This document shows, piece after piece, positions 38,901-46,915 of a DNA stretch of 64,000 nt. Both the position numbers and the translations under genes were made by a program. Positions within the stretch are counted from its first letter, which is position 1, and each line of letters begins with the position of its first letter. Source of the stretch: Gordonia phthalatica (GTDB lineage: Bacteria > Actinomycetota > Actinomycetes > Mycobacteriales > Mycobacteriaceae); contig NZ_CP011853.1 in assembly GCF_001305675.1 (NCBI RefSeq), positions 3,348,001 through 3,412,000 on the forward strand, in the 5' to 3' direction. The notes beneath the pieces were generated by a model that saw only the letters and a program-made list of their open reading frames with translations, did no database searches and was not told where the DNA came from.

Positions 38901-40953
38901 TGATCAGGGTCCGGAGGTAATCCGGATCGCGGTGCCCGCCGGCTTTCGCGATGACCATCCGCGAGCCGACCTGCAACGGCCACAGGAGTTCCCACGCGGA
39001 GACGTCGAAGGTGAACGGGGTCTTGTACAGAACAGCGTCAGACGCCCCGATCGGGTGATGGAGTTGCATCCACGCAAGCCGGTTCGCGACGGCGGCGACA
39101 GGAACGTCGACGCCCTTCGGCACACCGGTGGACCCCGAGGTGAAGATGACGTAAGCACTGTGACCGACGGAGTCGGGAAGTTCGGCCGGTTCCATTGCGG
39201 TGCCGGGCGCCGTGGTGAAGGCGATTGCGTCGAGGTAGTCGTCGTCGATCACGAGTGACGGTCGTGCGGTCTCCAGCACCGCCGCGGTACGGACGACGGG
39301 TGCGTTCGGGTCCACCGGAACGTACGCCGCGCCCAGGGTCAGCACCGCGTAGATCGCGACCACCTGCTCGACGCCCCGGTCCAGACGGACCGCGACCCGG
39401 TCGTCGGCACGAACTCCGTCGTCGTGCAGCGCTGCGGCCAGTCGGCATCGCAGTGTGTCGAACTCGCGGTACGTCCAGTCGCGGGTGTCGTCGCTCACCG
39501 CGATGCGATCGGGATGCGTCGCCGCCTGCTCGGCGAACAGATCGACGAGCCGCCCCTCGGTCGGCGCAGGCATCGTGGGTCCGGACTCGATCGCTTCGAT
39601 GCCCTCCGCTTCGCCGGGAAGGAGCAGATCCACGTCGGCCACGCGCGAGTCGAGTCGCTCGATGAAGTCGGCGACGAAGTGCAGGAACCGGCGGTGGTGC
39701 GTCTCGACCTCCCCCTGCGAATACAGGTGCGGGTTGCCGTGCAGATCCACGACCATGGGTGCCCCTGGGCTCGCCTGGTAGAGGTTGACCAGGAGGTCCT
39801 CGAGGACTCCCGAGGTGAGGATGCGGTATTCGACGGTGGCCCCGTCGAGTTCGATGGCCTCGTCGAAGAACACCATGTTGATCCGGGGTCCGAAGCCCAT
39901 CGAACTTCCGTCGAGGCCGGCATCGCGCTTGATGTCGTCGGACCGGTATCGCTGGTAACGGAGCGCGCCGGTGAGCTCGAGTTGGGTGGCCGCCACCAGG
40001 TCGCGGACCGAGCCGCCGAGGACGTGCTGCAGACGGATCGGCAGAATGTTCGAGACCATGCCCGCGGATCGTTTGATGACCGCCGTCGACCGACCGGTGA
40101 CCGGCAGGCTCAACACCACGTCGTCGGTCCCGGTCATCCGTGCGAGGAAGGCCCCGAACGCCGAAGTCAGCAGCACCGCCATCGACGAATTGCAGTCGCG
40201 CGCAACCTCTTCCAGCCTCTGCTCCAGTGCCGGGTCGAGCCGTTCGCTGACGACGATGTTGTCGAGAACACTCGGCGCAGCGCCCGAGGCGTGCGAGAGC
40301 GTGACCCCTTCGGGGAGGTCTTGAACCCGACTCAGCCAATGCTTCCGATCAGTCTCTCGCCGAGAACTGGTCTGGTAGGCGTCCTCATAGGCGATGATCT
40401 CCGCCATCGAGGCCGCCGGCTTGACGACGAGTTCGCGCCCCTGCCGTCTGGCGTTGTACACGCCGACGACCCGGCGCATCATCGCGAGTGCCGCGTAGCC
40501 GTCGATGATGATGTGGTGGCACCGGCTGTACCAGAACGTTTCGGTGTCGGAGATCTGAATCAGTGCCATGACGATGAACTGATCGGTCAGGAGGTCGACT
40601 GGACGTCGGTAGTCCGCCTGCATCCATGCGAGTGCCGTGGCCTGCGGATCGTCCTCGCCGCGGAAGTCGAGAACATCGACGTGCTGGTCGAAGTCGACGT
40701 CGACGTACTGCATCGGAACACCGTCGACCTCGGTCAACCGGACGTACGGAGACTCGACTTCCTTGCCGACGTCCTCACAGCACTCCACGAACAGGTCGAG
40801 ATCGAATCCGCCCACCTCGTGGGTGAAGTCGAGGTAGTGCGCGATGTTCACCGAGTAGCCGTGCGCCAGTGACTCCGCGAACCACATCCCGCGTTGTGCG
40901 GGCGTCAATGGCAGCAGCTTCGCCGAACTTCTCGTCCCCTCCGACCCAACCAT
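32962..40953 (-). CDS. Non-ribosomal peptide synthetase NRPS1, initiating subunit (C-A-T-C-A-T-C)
   Basis: The protein is 2663 residues. I chose the ATG at 40953 over an upstream GTG at 40983 because GAGAGG and GGAG motifs precede it. Domains: C1 (HHIIIDGYA near 40510), A1 (FTFDVSAWEL, YGPTEAGIEV), T1 (GADSL near 37960), C2 (HHIAGDGAS near 37385), A2 (SFDGAAGEL, YGPTEAAVWV), T2 (DLGGNS near 34805), C3 (HHISADGAS near 34225) and a C-terminal appendage of about 90 residues resembling an A-domain start. C1 resembles the EntF condensation domain (HQRY-like QRYRSDDIKRD, DVDLLLPGE), so the first building block is probably an acyl or aryl group joined to serine. A1 pocket residues read by eye (D,V,W,H,F,S,L,I,E) match the known serine pattern. 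C3 serves the A domain that begins NRPS2. Confidence 0.93.
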   Translation of the reverse strand: MVGSEGTRSSAKLLPLTPAQRGMWFAESLAHGYSVNIAHYLDFTHEVGGFDLDLFVECCEDVGKEVESPYVRLTEVDGVPMQYVDVDFDQHVDVLDFRGEDDPQATALAWMQADYRRPVDLLTDQFIVMALIQISDTETFWYSRCHHIIIDGYAALAMMRRVVGVYNARRQGRELVVKPAASMAEIIAYEDAYQTSSRRETDRKHWLSRVQDLPEGVTLSHASGAAPSVLDNIVVSERLDPALEQRLEEVARDCNSSMAVLLTSAFGAFLARMTGTDDVVLSLPVTGRSTAVIKRSAGMVSNILPIRLQHVLGGSVRDLVAATQLELTGALRYQRYRSDDIKRDAGLDGSSMGFGPRINMVFFDEAIELDGATVEYRILTSGVLEDLLVNLYQASPGAPMVVDLHGNPHLYSQGEVETHHRRFLHFVADFIERLDSRVADVDLLLPGEAEGIEAIESGPTMPAPTEGRLVDLFAEQAATHPDRIAVSDDTRDWTYREFDTLRCRLAAALHDDGVRADDRVAVRLDRGVEQVVAIYAVLTLGAAYVPVDPNAPVVRTAAVLETARPSLVIDDDYLDAIAFTTAPGTAMEPAELPDSVGHSAYVIFTSGSTGVPKGVDVPVAAVANRLAWMQLHHPIGASDAVLYKTPFTFDVSAWELLWPLQVGSRMVIAKAGGHRDPDYLRTLITDHEITVVHFVPSMLDVFVDAGAPGHPVMPASVRRVFTSGEGLPAHLAQRVVNDSDAQMHNLYGPTEAGIEVTEYRVRGTDEVIPIGRPVPNTSTYVLDARLRRVPVGVAGELYLAGRQLADGYLDQEGLTAERFVADPFVDGERMYRTGDLVQRNADGDIEYLGRTDFQVKIRGQRIELGEIEATLLSEGSVEAVTVIVRTDAGSPAIVGYVRSSATGADATALTDRLLRWCRRHLPRYMIPSALVLLDAFPVNASGKLDRAALPAPVYDTAAEIEYVEPATDTEKQLISVLSDLIDAPKIGMRDNMFALGADSLTAARLASRLRNECGVDLGLADVFESEDLAELAARMDDSPEVVGRLALAPMVRPTPLPVAYAQTRLWFINRLDPAAATYNMPGAVRLGADVDLEALRAAALDVLERHESLRTRFPAIDGEPSQEILAVGDLAEQFSLPVIDVAADDLAPTVVAETRRGFDLIAQTPFRATLLRADDEYYLVLVLHHIAGDGASLRPLISDLLTAYGARHSGAAPAWPPLPVQYADYALWQRAMLGEADDPESRLRTETAFWEHELAGMPEILELPADRTRPRTPSGRGAYVDTELPAATVERVRELAATLGVTTFTVLHSALAVVLGRLADQDDVAIGTAVAGRDEPATADLIGMFVNTVVLRTPLKPSDSTSDVIVAAHRARTRALAHSQVPFEQVVDAVAPNRSRTHSPLFQVTFTLNHDAEAESAVESVGGGLIDARPGVAKVDLEVAVTERFGVADEPMSLEFCYATDLFDRDRIELLANQFASVVTAMIERPDAPIGRIDLLSEREIAALSEPLEQVSRPDTLRALIAAGAAQAAPLGAAIVGNGTLTHRLLASRTNQLAREMIARGIGAEDVVAVSIPRSGNSVVAQVAVAKTGAAFLMIDPRHPVERRTELVVESGAVLGLTSTAAPDPIPGIDWITIDSEADELQLAGHSGRPIDDDELVRPVGPDNAAYILFTSGSTGKPKGAVVSNRAITNVAANSVELFDMGPQSCMLHVGAPSFDGAAGELATAWLAGARIAVADFDTFAGLDLENFIARHGATHAMMTPAAVSTLDPVNVPTFVSIACGGEALPPEMVHRWAALGDRRMMNIYGPTEAAVWVTCDGPYGVHDEVTIGPLGTGVGAVVLDSGLRPVPDGVMGEMYVFGDQVGRGYLGRSDLTATRFVANPFTPGAVMYRTGDRVTRRTDGRFLYHGRQDFQLKIRGQRIEPGELDAELLNHPDVTNAVSLGVPGPAGDTVLVSYVTLVPGSTLTEEDLSEHIAQRLPVFLVPRALTIVDEFEWTPIGKIDRRKLPPVDFSSSAAFEAPRTQMESVVADIFGQLLGLDRVSANDDFFDLGGNSLSATKVAARLGAVIDSQVPVAVLFEAPTVSALAVRAAELMGGRPSVPLGPRPRAEVVPVSGVQRGMWLLNRADPASPAYNIALALQLEGDLDVDALRTAVEDLIGRHESLRTSYPMINGEPSQLIGPVDAVMNRLDLAPVDVTGSVEDAIRAVTGVGFDVTQAPPVRLALLRLGPTDHVVVLVIHHISADGASMAPMARDLMSAYAARVAGAVPAWSPLRVQYADFALWQQEQLAETDAEGKTRKEQQLDYWKKRLAGAPEILALPTDRPRPPVPSFQGAVLPFEIPADLVAELEALAQANNSTLFMLTQAAYAILLTRLSGSTDVVVGSPYVGRSDAALDDVIGMFVNTLALRTVVDPSVAFTQLLARVRADSLTDLANADVAFDEVTSALGISRTAAVNPVFQAMFWFQNLEFPSVTLGDLAISAVSEELAAAKVDFQLTLFPQDPADLSGAGGRSAPMRAELMYAVDLFDQATIEKHAQRYLQILTQIAADPDVIVGDISISTSADLAVSSDTSAATVPLPDLVADAGRVAPEAVALTHGGASVDFATLATTTAAMAAVLPDADSALVTALMSLVPPLATDGPAALGSALEAVREAADAVMNINSTN

Positions 40954-41187
40954 CGAACTCCAACCTCTCTCGCTCGCCCGCACTCACCGTCCATCCGACA
41001 ACGTCAGCGGCAGCTTCTTCGTGGATGCTCCAACTACCGACACCTTCCGTTCGTCGGGTCTGTCTGCGCAGCTATCGAGTGTCCACTGATCCTATTCGAT
41101 CCACATCGCACACTTTCGGCAATGCCCCCAAAAACGGCCACCGCGCCCCGGTCGATTATGATACGGAGCTCACGATGACCAGGCTGG
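40954..41187. promoter_or_regulatory. Intergenic region upstream of the NRPS operon
   Basis: These 234 bp separate panD from NRPS1. A weak -10-like TAGGAT lies on the minus strand near 41090, without a clear -35. TGACCA-GGC-TGGTCA at 41176-41190 overlaps the panD stop and could be a weak hairpin. I saw no 19-bp IdeR/DtxR-type iron box and no gene here. Confidence 0.3.
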
Positions 41188-41613
41188 TCAGGCGTCGATG
41201 AGTTCGACGACGCGGGGGTCCTTCAACCCGCTGCCGACGGGCACATCGGCGGGATCGTGGCCTTCGGTGAGGACGCGGTTGTGTTCGTCGACGAAGACGA
41301 CGTTCGGCTGGTACTCCCGCAGTTCTGCGGCGTCGAGAACACCGTAGGCGATGATGATGACGAGATCGCCGGGATGAACGAGGTGCGCTGCCGCGCCGTT
41401 GATTCCGATCACGCCGGAACCGCGCTCGCCCGCGATCGCGTAGGTGACGAGTCGCGAGCCGTTGTCGATGTCGACGATCGTCACCTGCTCGCCCTCAAGC
41501 AGCCCTGCGGCGTCGAGGAGGTCCTCGTCGATGGTCACCGAACCCACGTAGTGCAGGTCGGCCTGGGTGACAGTAGCTCGGTGAATCTTCGACGACATCA
41601 TCGTGCGCAGCAT
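41188..41613 (-). CDS. panD: Aspartate 1-decarboxylase (pyruvoyl-dependent)
   Basis: PanD converts L-aspartate to beta-alanine, used to make pantothenate and so coenzyme A and phosphopantetheine, in the cytoplasm. The 141-residue frame has the family length. It contains the self-cleavage site YVGSVTID (Gly-Ser at about residues 24-25, where the serine becomes the pyruvoyl group), IHRATVT, and GERGSGVIGINGAAAH in the core. The ATG at 41613 is preceded by GAGAGG. panC, its usual actinobacterial neighbour, is not beside it. Here panD sits alone between an exporter and the NRPS genes, each of whose carrier domains needs phosphopantetheine. Beta-alanine could also be a monomer. Family assignment is secure; the link to the NRPS is inference. 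Confidence 0.95.
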   Translation of the reverse strand: MLRTMMSSKIHRATVTQADLHYVGSVTIDEDLLDAAGLLEGEQVTIVDIDNGSRLVTYAIAGERGSGVIGINGAAAHLVHPGDLVIIIAYGVLDAAELREYQPNVVFVDEHNRVLTEGHDPADVPVGSGLKDPRVVELIDA

Positions 41614-41778
41614 GCTTGAATCCTCTCGGTCTGCGTCTCTGAATAGGTCTATCGTCCCCCATCCCCCGTCCCGTTACAAAACGGCAACAGGCCCCACCTG
41701 GGGAGATGCAGGGCTTTCCAGCAGGGAATTCATCCGTTCGATCGTTCGACCAAGAGCGCTCCGTGTGCAGTCGGCGGC

Positions 41779-42618
41779 CTATCGCCCGACAGCCGCCTTG
41801 CGATAACCGCGGAGCGCCGGGTACGCGCTCAGCCCGATGATCACGACCACCCAGACCGCGACTTTGACGAGGTTCCCCGCGACGGGACCACCCGCGGCGA
41901 ACGCCCGCATCACCTCGATGGCCGGAGTCATCGGCTGGTTCGCAACGATCGGCTGCAACCAGCCCGGGTACATGTCGACCGGGGAGAAGCCCGAGTTGAA
42001 GAACATCATCAGGCTCGACAACAGACTGAGGTACTGCACCAGCGGCGCACCCGGTGAGGTGTTCACCGCGAGCGCGAGGACGAGGACGGAGAACGCGGCG
42101 CCGTACGCCATCGCGACGCCGATGATGCCGAGAGCCGGCCCGACTCCCTGCGTGAAGCGGAATCCGATCAGATGCCCCGCCGCGAGCAGGATCAACGTCG
42201 TGACCAGGATCCGGACGAGCTCGGAGATCACGCGCGACGTCAGGTCTGCCGCACGGTTGATCGGCAGTACGTAGATGCGGTTCAGCAGACCGGACTGCCG
42301 TTCCATGTTCAGTCGGACCGCCGTCGCCAGGGAACCGAACATCGCGCCGATGAGAATCACGAGCGGCACCGTCCCGAAGGCGCTGTCCATTCCGCTCGCG
42401 GTTCCGATGGCGTCGCCGAGCACCACCTTGAACATGATCATGGCGAGCGCGGGCATCAGCAGCGACTGCAGCAGCGTCGGCACATCGCGGGCGTACACCA
42501 GGATCTGGCGCCCGGCGAGAATCGACGAATGCCTCACGAAGCCCGACCAGGTGCCTTCGGCCACCCGCCCTGCGGGCAGGAACGCGAAGTTACGCGGTGC
42601 GGTGTCTGATCGAGTCAT
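41779..42618 (-). CDS. ABC-2 type exporter permease, DrrB/DrrC family (second permease)
   Basis: This 279-residue membrane protein has about six hydrophobic segments (LLQSLLMPALAMIMF, VPLVILIGAMFGSLA, VLVTTLILLAAG-like, IIGVAMAYGAAFSVLVLA, the SLLSSLMMFF region, VKVAVWVVVIIGLSAY). It has the ABC-2 features NSGFSPVDMYPGWLQPI and QPMTPAIEVMRA before the last helix, typical of daunorubicin-type exporters. The ATG at 42618 overlaps the stop of the upstream permease gene as ATGA, so the two are translationally coupled. With the ATPase at 43402-44946 it forms an exporter in the cytoplasmic membrane. The NRPS peptide is the likeliest cargo by position; that is inference. Confidence 0.88.
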   Translation of the reverse strand: MTRSDTAPRNFAFLPAGRVAEGTWSGFVRHSSILAGRQILVYARDVPTLLQSLLMPALAMIMFKVVLGDAIGTASGMDSAFGTVPLVILIGAMFGSLATAVRLNMERQSGLLNRIYVLPINRAADLTSRVISELVRILVTTLILLAAGHLIGFRFTQGVGPALGIIGVAMAYGAAFSVLVLALAVNTSPGAPLVQYLSLLSSLMMFFNSGFSPVDMYPGWLQPIVANQPMTPAIEVMRAFAAGGPVAGNLVKVAVWVVVIIGLSAYPALRGYRKAAVGR

Positions 42619-43415
42619 GCGCCCGTCCTCCTGCGATAAGTGGCGAAGAAGATCACGGCGGCTGCCAGAAGGCCCACGGTCCACAGGATCGACGGCAGCA
42701 TGACCTGCCACGTCATCGCCCCCGCCTCCGCTGCTCGAAGCGCCTCGACGAACTGTGACACGGGCTGATTGCGTGCGAACCCGCGAATCCACTCCGGGAA
42801 CCGCTCCTCCGGGACGAACCCCGTCGACAGCATGCCGAGGATCAGAATCGGCAGGCTCATCGCCTGGCTCGTCGACTGCGGGCTTCCAGCGAGGAGACCC
42901 AGACCGTCTGCGAGCAGTGCCAGAACGATCCCAATGACTCCGGACACCAGAAAGACCATGAGAAGTCCAGGCAGCCCGTTGTCCGGTCGCCACCCGATGA
43001 GCACGCACGCCACCAGAGCGCACACCAGTGACACGACGAGCAGCACGCAGTTGGTGACCAGTCGCGACAGCATCGGCACCCAGGCCGACATGGGGAGCAC
43101 GCGGAACCGGGTGTTGATTCCCTGGCTGCCGTCGATCGAGGACCGCATCGCCGCAGACGAGCCGGCGAACCCGACCGACTGCAGCACGATGATCGGCATC
43201 AAGAACTGCCCGTAGTCCATTCCCGGGTACAGATCCATCACCTTGCGGAGCGGGATGTAGAAGCACACGGCGAGGAAGACCGGTGAGATGAACGCGTAGA
43301 TCACCTCACCGTTGCGGAAGACCTTGGTGATGCCTCGTGAACTGAGCGCCGCGAGTTGGCCGAACGGATTCGGCGCCGACCCGATGGTCTCGGGAACCGT
43401 CTCAGAGGTCGCCAT
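42615..43415 (-). CDS. ABC-2 type exporter permease, DrrB family (first permease)
   Basis: This 266-residue integral membrane protein has hydrophobic segments near residues 38-55, 72-90, 112-135, 147-170, 178-195 and 238-260. It carries GFVPEERFPEWIRGFARNQP followed by PVSQFVEALRA, the conserved loop before the last helix in DrrB-type permeases. The ATG at 43415 lies inside the end of the ATPase gene (14-nt overlap), and its stop overlaps the start of the next permease. The pair of related permeases suggests a heterodimeric membrane channel powered by the adjacent ATPase. Substrate cannot be read from the sequence. Confidence 0.87.
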   Translation of the reverse strand: MATSETVPETIGSAPNPFGQLAALSSRGITKVFRNGEVIYAFISPVFLAVCFYIPLRKVMDLYPGMDYGQFLMPIIVLQSVGFAGSSAAMRSSIDGSQGINTRFRVLPMSAWVPMLSRLVTNCVLLVVSLVCALVACVLIGWRPDNGLPGLLMVFLVSGVIGIVLALLADGLGLLAGSPQSTSQAMSLPILILGMLSTGFVPEERFPEWIRGFARNQPVSQFVEALRAAEAGAMTWQVMLPSILWTVGLLAAAVIFFATYRRRTGA

Positions 43416-44946
43416 CGGCCGCCTCGCCGTCTGCTTCCGGCTGCCCCGTCAACGCCAGGAACACCTCGTCCAACGACGGCCGGCGCAGCGCGATGTCCGC
43501 GAGCGGAATCCGCGCGGCCTCAGTCCGCCGGATCACCTCGGCGAGAGTCTCCGGCCCGTCGGGTGCCGGGACCGCGATGGCGCCGGTCGCCTCGTCGGCC
43601 TCCCCGCTCGCGGACCCGAGCAGATCCGCGAGCTTGCCGCGCAGTCGCGGAAGGTAGGCCGGGTGCACCGGGGTCACCTCGCAGTAGGCTGCGCCCGTGG
43701 CCTCCTTGAGCTCGTCCGACGTGCCCTCGGCGATGACCCGTCCACGATCGATCACCACGATGCTGTCGGACAGCATGTCGGCCTCTTCCAGGTACTGAGT
43801 GGTGAGGAGGACGGTGACGCCGTCCTCACGCAGCTTCTCGACGAGCGACCAGACCTCCTGGCGGCTTCGCGGGTCGAGGCCGGTGGTCGGTTCGTCCAGG
43901 AACACGACCTTCGGCTCGGTCACCAGACCGCAGGCGATGTCGATGCGACGGCGCATGCCGCCCGAGTACTGTCCGACCTTCTTGTCGGCGGCGGGCACCA
44001 GCGCGAAGGTCTCCAGGAGTTCGCCGGCGCGCTTCTTCGCATCGGCCTTGTGGAGCCCGAGCAGTCGGCCGAACAGGACCAGGTTCTCCCGCCCCGTCAG
44101 GGATTCGTCGAGCGCCGCGAACTGACCGGTCAACATGATCGACCGCCGAACGCCCGCGGCGTCGTCGACGACATCGCAGCCGTCGACCGTTGCTGAGCCG
44201 CCGTCCGGACGCAGCAGGGTGCACAGCATGTTGACGGTGGTCGTCTTTCCTGCGCCGTTCGGCCCCAGCAGGGCGACGATCTTGCCCTTGGGCACCTTGA
44301 ACGAGACGCCGTCCACGGCGACCATGTCCTTGAACACCTTGCGCAGGCCGTCGACCTCGATCGCGTACTCGACGTCGACGTCGTCCGCGCCCAGCGGAAC
44401 CAGGTCCAGCGCGGGGAACGCCACCGTGCGGGCGGCCGCGTTCGCCGCCTCCGCGGGGCTGACCCGGGAGGCGTGCCGTGACGGCTCCGACGAGATCACG
44501 TCCCAGGCGGAGTGCCGTCCCGTCGGCAACGGACGCGACTCCCGCGGCGGATGCACATCGATCAGTTCGGGCTCCGCACGGCGACGCACGAATCCGCTCA
44601 GCGGCCACGGCGCGCTCGGCGGCTGCGAATGCGCCGCGCGGCGCCCCGTGGCTGCGGGATCGACGTACCTGGCCTGCGGCTCGGGACGAGGCTGATCGCG
44701 CTGCACGGCAGTGGGGGCAGGTGCGGGCCTTCCGCCTTCGTTCCGCCCGGGTTGCGCAGGCACCGCCACGTCTGAGCGATCATCCGCCGCAGCTCCGGCC
44801 GTCTCCGGACCGAGCTCCTTGCGCCACGCCTTCAGCTGTGCGGCGACAGGGTCGTCGAACGACCATGCCGCGGTGTCGCGCAGCGGATCGTGCGGCGGCC
44901 GACCACCCGCGTTGTCATCGTTTCGACTGCGGTCAGAGTCCGCCAT
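43402..44946 (-). CDS. ABC transporter ATPase, DrrA family, with a long N-terminal extension
   Basis: The protein is 514 residues. The C-terminal ~320 residues are a DrrA-type nucleotide-binding domain: Walker A GPNGAGKTTT, Q-loop region LTGQFAALDESLTG, signature YSGGMRRRIDIA, Walker B VVFLDEPTTGLD and the H-loop region VLLTTQYLEEADML, followed by the C-terminal domain ending LDEVFLALTG. It energises the two permeases encoded downstream. The first ~195 residues are proline-, arginine- and alanine-rich and look disordered; ordinary DrrA proteins start almost directly with the ATPase domain. The ATG at 44946 follows AAGGAAG closely. A later start near residue 195 is possible, but the frame and codon use look coding throughout. 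Confidence 0.9.
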   Translation of the reverse strand: MADSDRSRNDDNAGGRPPHDPLRDTAAWSFDDPVAAQLKAWRKELGPETAGAAADDRSDVAVPAQPGRNEGGRPAPAPTAVQRDQPRPEPQARYVDPAATGRRAAHSQPPSAPWPLSGFVRRRAEPELIDVHPPRESRPLPTGRHSAWDVISSEPSRHASRVSPAEAANAAARTVAFPALDLVPLGADDVDVEYAIEVDGLRKVFKDMVAVDGVSFKVPKGKIVALLGPNGAGKTTTVNMLCTLLRPDGGSATVDGCDVVDDAAGVRRSIMLTGQFAALDESLTGRENLVLFGRLLGLHKADAKKRAGELLETFALVPAADKKVGQYSGGMRRRIDIACGLVTEPKVVFLDEPTTGLDPRSRQEVWSLVEKLREDGVTVLLTTQYLEEADMLSDSIVVIDRGRVIAEGTSDELKEATGAAYCEVTPVHPAYLPRLRGKLADLLGSASGEADEATGAIAVPAPDGPETLAEVIRRTEAARIPLADIALRRPSLDEVFLALTGQPEADGEAADGDL

Positions 44947-45100
44947 GACTTCCTTACGTCCGAGATCAGATCGGCCACAGCGGGCCCTTTCGGGGCCTGC
45001 ACCGAGCCTCTCACCTTATCGATACCAACCGTCCGAGTGTTTCCACTGCGCACACCTGTCTCATCCAACGCGACAATATCAACTTGGACGGCTGATACGA

Positions 45101-45141
45101 CGAACCGCCCGCCCCGAGTCTCCTCGGGAACGGGCGGTTCG
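45101..45141 (-). terminator. Intrinsic-type terminator of the S10 operon
   Basis: CGAACCGCCCG pairs with CGGGCGGTTCG, with an inner CCGAG/CTCGG stem. It lies about 40 nt after the rpsQ stop and before the ABC exporter operon. A strong GC-rich stem without a long U-tract is typical of actinobacterial terminators. Confidence 0.75.
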
Positions 45142-45179
45142 CCTGTCTGGATTACGTCGCTTGGAAGCGCCGATCGGGC

Positions 45180-45458
45180 CTACTTGGCCTTCTCGAGCAC
45201 CTCGACGAGACGCCAGCGCTTGGTCGCCGACAGCGGTCGGGTCTCCATGATGCGAACGCGGTCGCCGATACCGGCGGTCTCGTTCTCGTCGTGCGCCTTG
45301 ACCTTGCTGGTCGTGCGGATGATCTTGCCGTAGAGCGGGTGGCTCTTGCGATCTTCCAGCTCGACCGTGATGGTCTTGGTCATCTTGTCACTGACGACGT
45401 AGCCGATCCGCTCTTTGCGGCTGGCGCGATCTTCGGTCACCTTCTGGTCCTCACTCAT
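45180..45458 (-). CDS. rpsQ: 30S ribosomal protein S17
   Basis: S17 binds 16S rRNA and helps assemble the small subunit. The frame of 92 residues contains RKERIGYVVSDKMTKTITVE, then HPLYGKIIRTTSKVKAHDE and GDRVRIMETRPLS, the OB-fold core of the family. The N-terminal ~14 residues (SEDQKVTEDRAS) are a short acidic extension, as in other actinobacteria. It overlaps rpmC by 4 nt and is the last gene of this S10 operon copy, followed by a terminator hairpin. The spc-operon genes (rplN onward) do not follow. Confidence 0.97.
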   Translation of the reverse strand: MSEDQKVTEDRASRKERIGYVVSDKMTKTITVELEDRKSHPLYGKIIRTTSKVKAHDENETAGIGDRVRIMETRPLSATKRWRLVEVLEKAK

Positions 45459-45688
45459 GCGTCTTCACCCTCCGGTCCGGACGCGAGGCCCAGCTCACGC
45501 TCACGCATGACGGTGTAGACGCGTGCGATCTCCCGGCGAACGGTACGCAGCCGGCGGTTGTTATCGAGCTGGCCGGTGGCCATCTGGAAACGAAGGTTGA
45601 ACAGCTCTTCCTTCGACTCCTTCAGGCGAGCGACCAGATCGGCGTCGCTGAGCTCGCGGAGCTCAGAAGCAGCAACTCCGAGTGCCAT
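45455..45688 (-). CDS. rpmC: 50S ribosomal protein L29
   Basis: L29 lies near the peptide exit of the large subunit and helps dock the trigger factor and signal recognition particle. The 77-residue protein is two helices: ELRELSDADLVARLKESKEE and NLRFQMATGQLDNNRRLRTV with REIARVYTVMRERE, the family signature. Its ATG overlaps the rplP stop by one base (TGATG) and its end overlaps rpsQ, so all three are translationally coupled. Confidence 0.97.
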   Translation of the reverse strand: MALGVAASELRELSDADLVARLKESKEELFNLRFQMATGQLDNNRRLRTVRREIARVYTVMRERELGLASGPEGEDA

Positions 45689-46104
45689 CAGAACTGCTCC
45701 TCTCGGGTCACGATACGGGTCTTGATGGGGAGCTTGTGCTGTGCGCGGCGCAGGGCCTCGCGAGCGGTCTCCTCATTGGGGTAGCTCATCTCGAACAGCA
45801 CGCGGCCCGGCTTCACCGGGGCCACCCACCACTCGGGCGAACCCTTACCGGAACCCATGCGGGTTTCGGCAGGCTTCTTCGTGATCGGGCGGTCCGGGAA
45901 GATGTTGATCCAGACCTTGCCGCCACGCTTGATGTGGCGGTTGATCGCGATACGAGCCGACTCGATCTGTCGGTTGGTGATGTAAGCACCTTCCAGAGCC
46001 TGGATGCCGTAGTCACCGAAGGTGACCTTGGTTCCGCCCTTGGCCCGGCCCTTGAGGCTGGGGTGGTGCTGCTTGCGGTGCTTGACCCTGCGAGGGATCA
46101 ACAT
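45688..46104 (-). CDS. rplP: 50S ribosomal protein L16
   Basis: L16 is near the A-site tRNA elbow on 23S rRNA. The ATG at 46104 gives MLIPRRVKHRKQHHP and 138 residues, the usual family length; the longer open frame upstream is the shadow of rpsC. Recognisable blocks are GGTKVTFGDYGIQALE, RHIKRGGKVWINIFPD and ETRMGSGKGSPEWWVAPVKP. It follows rpsC by 4 bp and overlaps the rpmC start by one base. Confidence 0.97.
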   Translation of the reverse strand: MLIPRRVKHRKQHHPSLKGRAKGGTKVTFGDYGIQALEGAYITNRQIESARIAINRHIKRGGKVWINIFPDRPITKKPAETRMGSGKGSPEWWVAPVKPGRVLFEMSYPNEETAREALRRAQHKLPIKTRIVTREEQF

Positions 46105-46108
46105 GGCC

Positions 46109-46912
<804 letters not shown>

Positions 46913-46915
46913 TGT

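Noticed and set aside
40954..41187. Possible iron box (IdeR/DtxR) upstream of NRPS1, expected if the product were a siderophore
   Set aside because: No recognisable 19-bp AT-rich palindrome is present, so iron control is not supported.
41671..41703. Small hairpins CCGTT-ACAA-AACGG and CCCC-ACCT-GGGG between the exporter and panD
   Set aside because: Stems of 4-5 bp are too short to call a terminator with confidence.
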